A DNA stretch of 9,803 bases, from contig JASEHA010000057.1 of NCBI GenBank assembly GCA_030018795.1, positions 1 through 9,803 on the forward strand, written 5' to 3'. The stretch's first letter is position 1; the number at the start of each line of letters is the position of its first letter. The DNA is from a bacterium. Lineage in GTDB: Bacteria > UBA9089 > CG2-30-40-21. The position numbers were made by a program, and so were the translations under genes. A model generated the notes under the pieces. That model saw only the letters and a list, made by a program, of their open reading frames with translations, did no database searches and was not told the DNA's origin. Of this stretch, positions 8,564 to 9,803 are shown piece by piece.

Positions 8564-8626
8564 TAGTAGCCCAGTATTCTATCCTGGCATATCTAATACC
8601 AACATAGAATGTTGGGCTACTCCCCC
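8564..8626. mobile_element. MITE-like inverted-repeat element
   Basis: Arms of 17-18 bp (AGTAGCCCAGTATTCTAT from 8565, and its counterpart ending at 8621) match at all but two positions around a 21-base centre. The right arm overlaps another perfect hairpin, CCAACAT-AGA-ATGTTGG (8599-8615). The 9-mer TGACATTTA occurs just outside both ends (8555-8563 and 8627-8635), as a target-site duplication would. Five extra C's separate the right arm from its 9-mer, so the fit is not perfect. There is no coding capacity; any mobility would need an outside transposase. A paired-up dispersed palindromic repeat is the main alternative. Confidence 0.45.
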
Positions 8627-8686
8627 TGACATTTAGCCCACCAAATGAGTGTTATCTCTGGCAAAAGCATAGATGACAAACAAATT

Positions 8687-8703
8687 GGCAGGCAATGCCT
8701 GCC
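8687..8703. repeat. Perfect 17-bp palindrome GGCAGGCA-A-TGCCTGCC
   Basis: Eight-base arms (8687-8694, 8696-8703) around a single A. It is GC-rich inside AT-rich DNA. I recall similar GGCAGGC/GCCTGCC palindromes as dispersed intergenic repeats in some uncultivated bacteria. No T-run follows, so a terminator is unlikely. Confidence 0.55.
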
Positions 8704-8705
8704 TT

Positions 8706-8745
8706 ACTATAAAAGCATACCAAACCATCAACCACTTTTTATAGT
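8706..8745. repeat. Inverted repeat ACTATAAAA/TTTTATAGT
   Basis: Perfect 9-bp AT-rich arms (8706-8714, 8737-8745) around a 22-base centre, starting two bases after the GC palindrome. It may be the outer end of another small element or chance pairing in AT-rich DNA. Confidence 0.35.
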
Positions 8746-8951
8746 TCAACTTTATTATCGGCAGTAGAGATTATTTACTTTAGGGAATATTGCCACACCT
8801 TGATATTTTCAGAAGTTCAGAAGTCATGGACTTAGTTTATTTGCCTGAAAACATTATCAAGAAGTGGTGAACATCTATCTTCTCCCCAACAGCAATTCTC
8901 ATTTTGAAATGTGTAATACTCGATGTTCAAGTTTTTACTGGTGACCAAGCA
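8746..8951. other. Intergenic stretch with no recognisable feature
   Basis: No convincing gene, RNA gene or terminator is seen on either strand. The only structure is a short direct repeat (CAGAAGTTCAGAAGTC near 8809-8824) and a weak TTGAAA (8904-8909) without a good -10 at the right spacing. Confidence 0.5.
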
Positions 8952-8958
8952 AGGAGGT

Positions 8959-9043
8959 GAGAAGATGGGATTCGATGAAAAAATGATTGCATCGTCTTTC
9001 ATGTCTCTTATTGTGTACTACTTGATGCATTCAATTCGTAATG
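8959..9043 (+). repeat. 85-bp direct repeat, copy 1
   Basis: This copy starts GAGAAGATGGGATTCGATG and ends CAATTCGTAATG. It matches 9152-9235 except for three substitutions and one base of an A-run. It contains most of the short ORF at 8965-9054. About 190 bases separate equivalent positions in the two copies. Confidence 0.85.
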
Positions 9044-9054
9044 GAAGAGAGTAA
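8965..9054 (+). CDS. Possible 29-residue small hydrophobic protein
   Basis: ATG at 8965 is preceded by AAGGAGGTG (8951-8959), a near-perfect Shine-Dalgarno sequence with about 6-7 bases of spacing, the strongest in the window. The peptide begins MGFDEKMIASS and has a hydrophobic stretch (IASSFMSLIVYYLMHSI) followed by a basic tail (RNGRE) and TAA. It could be a small membrane peptide. An in-frame ATG at 8923 would give 43 residues but lacks this ribosome site. Against it: no clear promoter, no known family that I recognise, and the duplicate copy downstream is frameshifted. It may instead be a fragment of a decayed gene or a chance ORF in a repeat. Confidence 0.35.
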   Translation: MGFDEKMIASSFMSLIVYYLMHSIRNGRE

Positions 9055-9151
9055 GGCATAATGAGAAAAGCTGTTATTTGTTGATTCCGAATTGTTTGAG
9101 GAAAGTGGCAGGAAAAAATTGTCGAGCAAGAGGGCGAGAAGGATAGGAGTC

Positions 9152-9235
9152 GAGAAAATGGGATTCGATGAAAAACGATTGCATCGTCTTTCATGTCTCT
9201 TATTGCGTACTACTTGATGCATTCAATTCGTAATG
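9152..9235 (+). repeat. 85-bp direct repeat, copy 2
   Basis: Near-identical to 8959-9043: one A is missing from the run after GATG and three positions differ. Just upstream (about 9123-9155) is a further degenerate match to the start of copy 1 (GAGCAAGAGGGCGAGAAG resembles AAGCAAGGAGGTGAGAAG), so the ancestral repeat may have been longer or partly tandem. Confidence 0.85.
9158..9217 (+). pseudogene. Frameshifted duplicate of the small ORF
   Basis: It starts MGFDEK like the ORF at 8965, then diverges to RLHRLSCLLLRTT and stops at 9215-9217 because one A is missing from the A-run. Restoring that base would give MGFDEKTIASSF and continue past 9235. The upstream frame is open from 9065 with no ATG before 9158. 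The ribosome site here is weaker (AGGAG at about 9 bases). Which copy is ancestral cannot be told from this window. Confidence 0.4.
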
Positions 9236-9240
9236 TGGAA

Positions 9241-9270
9241 AGTAGAGACGCAATATCTTGTGTCTCTACT
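9241..9270. repeat. 30-bp hairpin AGTAGAGACGCAA/TTGTGTCTCTACT
   Basis: Thirteen-base arms (9241-9253, 9258-9270) around TATC, with one G-T wobble. The GTAGAGACGC...GTCTCTAC core resembles short dispersed palindromes known from several bacterial groups, including cyanobacteria. It abuts copy 2 of the 85-bp repeat. A partial match to that repeat's end (TACTGGATGTATTCAATTTG at 9267-9286, 17 of 20 bases) overlaps its right arm. No T-run follows. Confidence 0.65.
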
Positions 9271-9313
9271 GGATGTATTCAATTTGGCTGTCTCCTGTAG
9301 CTTCAAAATGTCA

Positions 9314-9371
9314 AGCAATACCAAAGCATGGCAGGGAAATAGGTGCAGCAGTGCTTAAGGCTTTGGTTGCT
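9314..9371. repeat. Imperfect inverted repeat AGCAA(TA)CCAAAGC / GCTTTGGTTGCT
   Basis: Twelve base pairs with a 2-base bulge (9314-9327 with 9360-9371) around a 32-base centre. The left arm's CAAAGCA (9322-9328) could alternatively pair with TGCTTTG (9387-9393). The rest of 9287-9417 shows no gene or RNA that I recognise. It lies upstream of the promoter at 9418, so it is not part of the HEPN leader. Confidence 0.35.
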
Positions 9372-9417
9372 ATGCAACGCTCTTCCTGCTTTGCTGTAAC
9401 ACACTGTAAAAATTCCC

Positions 9418-9446
9418 TTGACTTTATCCATAATATTTATTATAAT
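9418..9446 (+). promoter_or_regulatory. Sigma-70-type promoter for the HEPN gene
   Basis: TTGACT (9418-9423), a 17-bp spacer and a perfect TATAAT (9441-9446). Transcription would start near 9453, giving a leader of about 24 bases before the ATG at 9477. This is by far the best promoter in the window and suggests solid transcription, perhaps with autoregulation as in toxin-antitoxin operons. Confidence 0.82.
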
Positions 9447-9476
9447 CATTGTGTACTTACTTAAGGAGAGTAGATT

Positions 9477-9803
9477 ATGCCCTTAGATTTGACAAGCATT
9501 ACCCATGCAATCTCTGCACTGGATAAATCCATCAACTCATACCAGATACTTTCTCAAAATACAAGCCTTACTCAGGATGACATAGACACGATAAAATCTG
9601 GTGTTATTCAAAACTTTGAAGTAGCTTACGAACAGTGCTGGAAATTTATTCAGCGTTGGATTCGAGAAAACAGAACACCGGAAGACGCCTCTAATCCATT
9701 GACACGCAAAGAATTATTTCGATTAGCTGCAACATATGGATTAATTCATGACCCATTGCCATGGTTTGGATATGGTGAAAAAAGAAATCTGATATCACAT
9801 ATC
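9477..9803 (+). CDS. HEPN-type nucleotidyltransferase substrate-binding protein, HI0074-like (3' end outside window)
   Basis: ATG at 9477 follows AAGGAGAG (9463-9470) with 6 bases of spacing. The 109 visible residues begin MPLDLTSITHAISALDKSI and include GVIQNFEVAYEQCWKFIQRW, TRKELFRLAATYGLI and WFGYGEKRNLISHI, which match the HI0074 / nucleotidyltransferase substrate-binding family closely in order and spacing. The HEPN motif RNxxxH is Arg103-Asn104...His108. Family members are all-helical, usually about 130-150 residues, so only the last helix is missing. They normally pair with a small MNT nucleotidyltransferase (HI0073-like) in a toxin-antitoxin operon: HEPN is the likely RNase toxin, and MNT neutralises it by nucleotidylating the HEPN protein in studied cases. 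The partner should lie beyond the right edge. It is a cytoplasmic protein, with no link seen to the giant exoprotein. Confidence 0.93.
   Translation, partial: MPLDLTSITHAISALDKSINSYQILSQNTSLTQDDIDTIKSGVIQNFEVAYEQCWKFIQRWIRENRTPEDASNPLTRKELFRLAATYGLIHDPLPWFGYGEKRNLISHI

Noticed and set aside
8554..8580. Plus-strand promoter TTGACA with TATTCT
   Set aside because: The spacer is only 15 bp, the -10 is weak, it overlaps the inverted-repeat element, and there is no gene close downstream.
9031..9222. Minus-strand open frame of 63 codons across the 85-bp repeat
   Set aside because: Low-complexity serine/asparagine-rich product, no ribosome site, and it covers only part of both repeat structures.
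9241..9270. Rho-independent terminator
   Set aside because: The stem is strong but no T-run follows on either strand, and the sequence matches a dispersed-repeat style better.
9258..9464. Plus-strand open frame of 68 codons before the HEPN gene
   Set aside because: It begins inside the hairpin arm and runs through the HEPN promoter; no ribosome site and no recognisable family.

Overview
The window is two-thirds to nine-tenths one gene. A single uninterrupted minus-strand reading frame starts at 8422 and leaves the window at base 1: at least 2,807 codons with no stop. It encodes a giant secreted protein with an N-terminal signal peptide, twelve NHL beta-propeller repeats, an IPT/TIG-like domain, an SbsA-like Ig domain, and then at least 20 tandem Ig-like modules of two alternating types (14 'A' and 6 'B'). 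The C-terminus lies outside the window, so the attachment or sorting signal is unknown. Frame continuity was checked at every module boundary from codon 1 to base 2.

Layout: 1-8422 giant gene (minus); 8423-9476 about 1.05 kb of intergenic DNA that is unusually rich in palindromes and short repeats; 9477-9803 start of a plus-strand gene for a HEPN-type 'nucleotidyltransferase substrate binding' protein (HI0074-like), cut by the window end just after its RNxxxH motif. The two genes are divergent. The intergenic DNA holds three hairpins in front of the giant gene, a MITE-like inverted repeat with possible 9-bp flanking duplications, a 17-bp palindrome, an 85-bp direct repeat in two copies (the first overlaps a short ORF with a very strong Shine-Dalgarno sequence and a hydrophobic segment; the second has a frameshift), a 30-bp hairpin typical of dispersed repeats, and a near-consensus promoter for the HEPN gene.

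Organism: a bacterium of moderate-to-low GC. The giant NHL/TIG/Ig-repeat exoprotein plus abundant short palindromic repeats between genes is a style I associate with uncultivated candidate-phylum bacteria, but no sequence here fixes the taxon; this is only an impression.

The giant protein probably acts at or outside the cell surface (adhesion, matrix or binding). The HEPN protein normally works with a small MNT nucleotidyltransferase as a toxin-antitoxin pair; the partner would be expected just past the right edge. I see no sign that the two genes act together. The most unusual points are the A/B module arrangement, EF-hand/dockerin-like calcium loops inserted in a subset of modules, and the duplicated short ORF.
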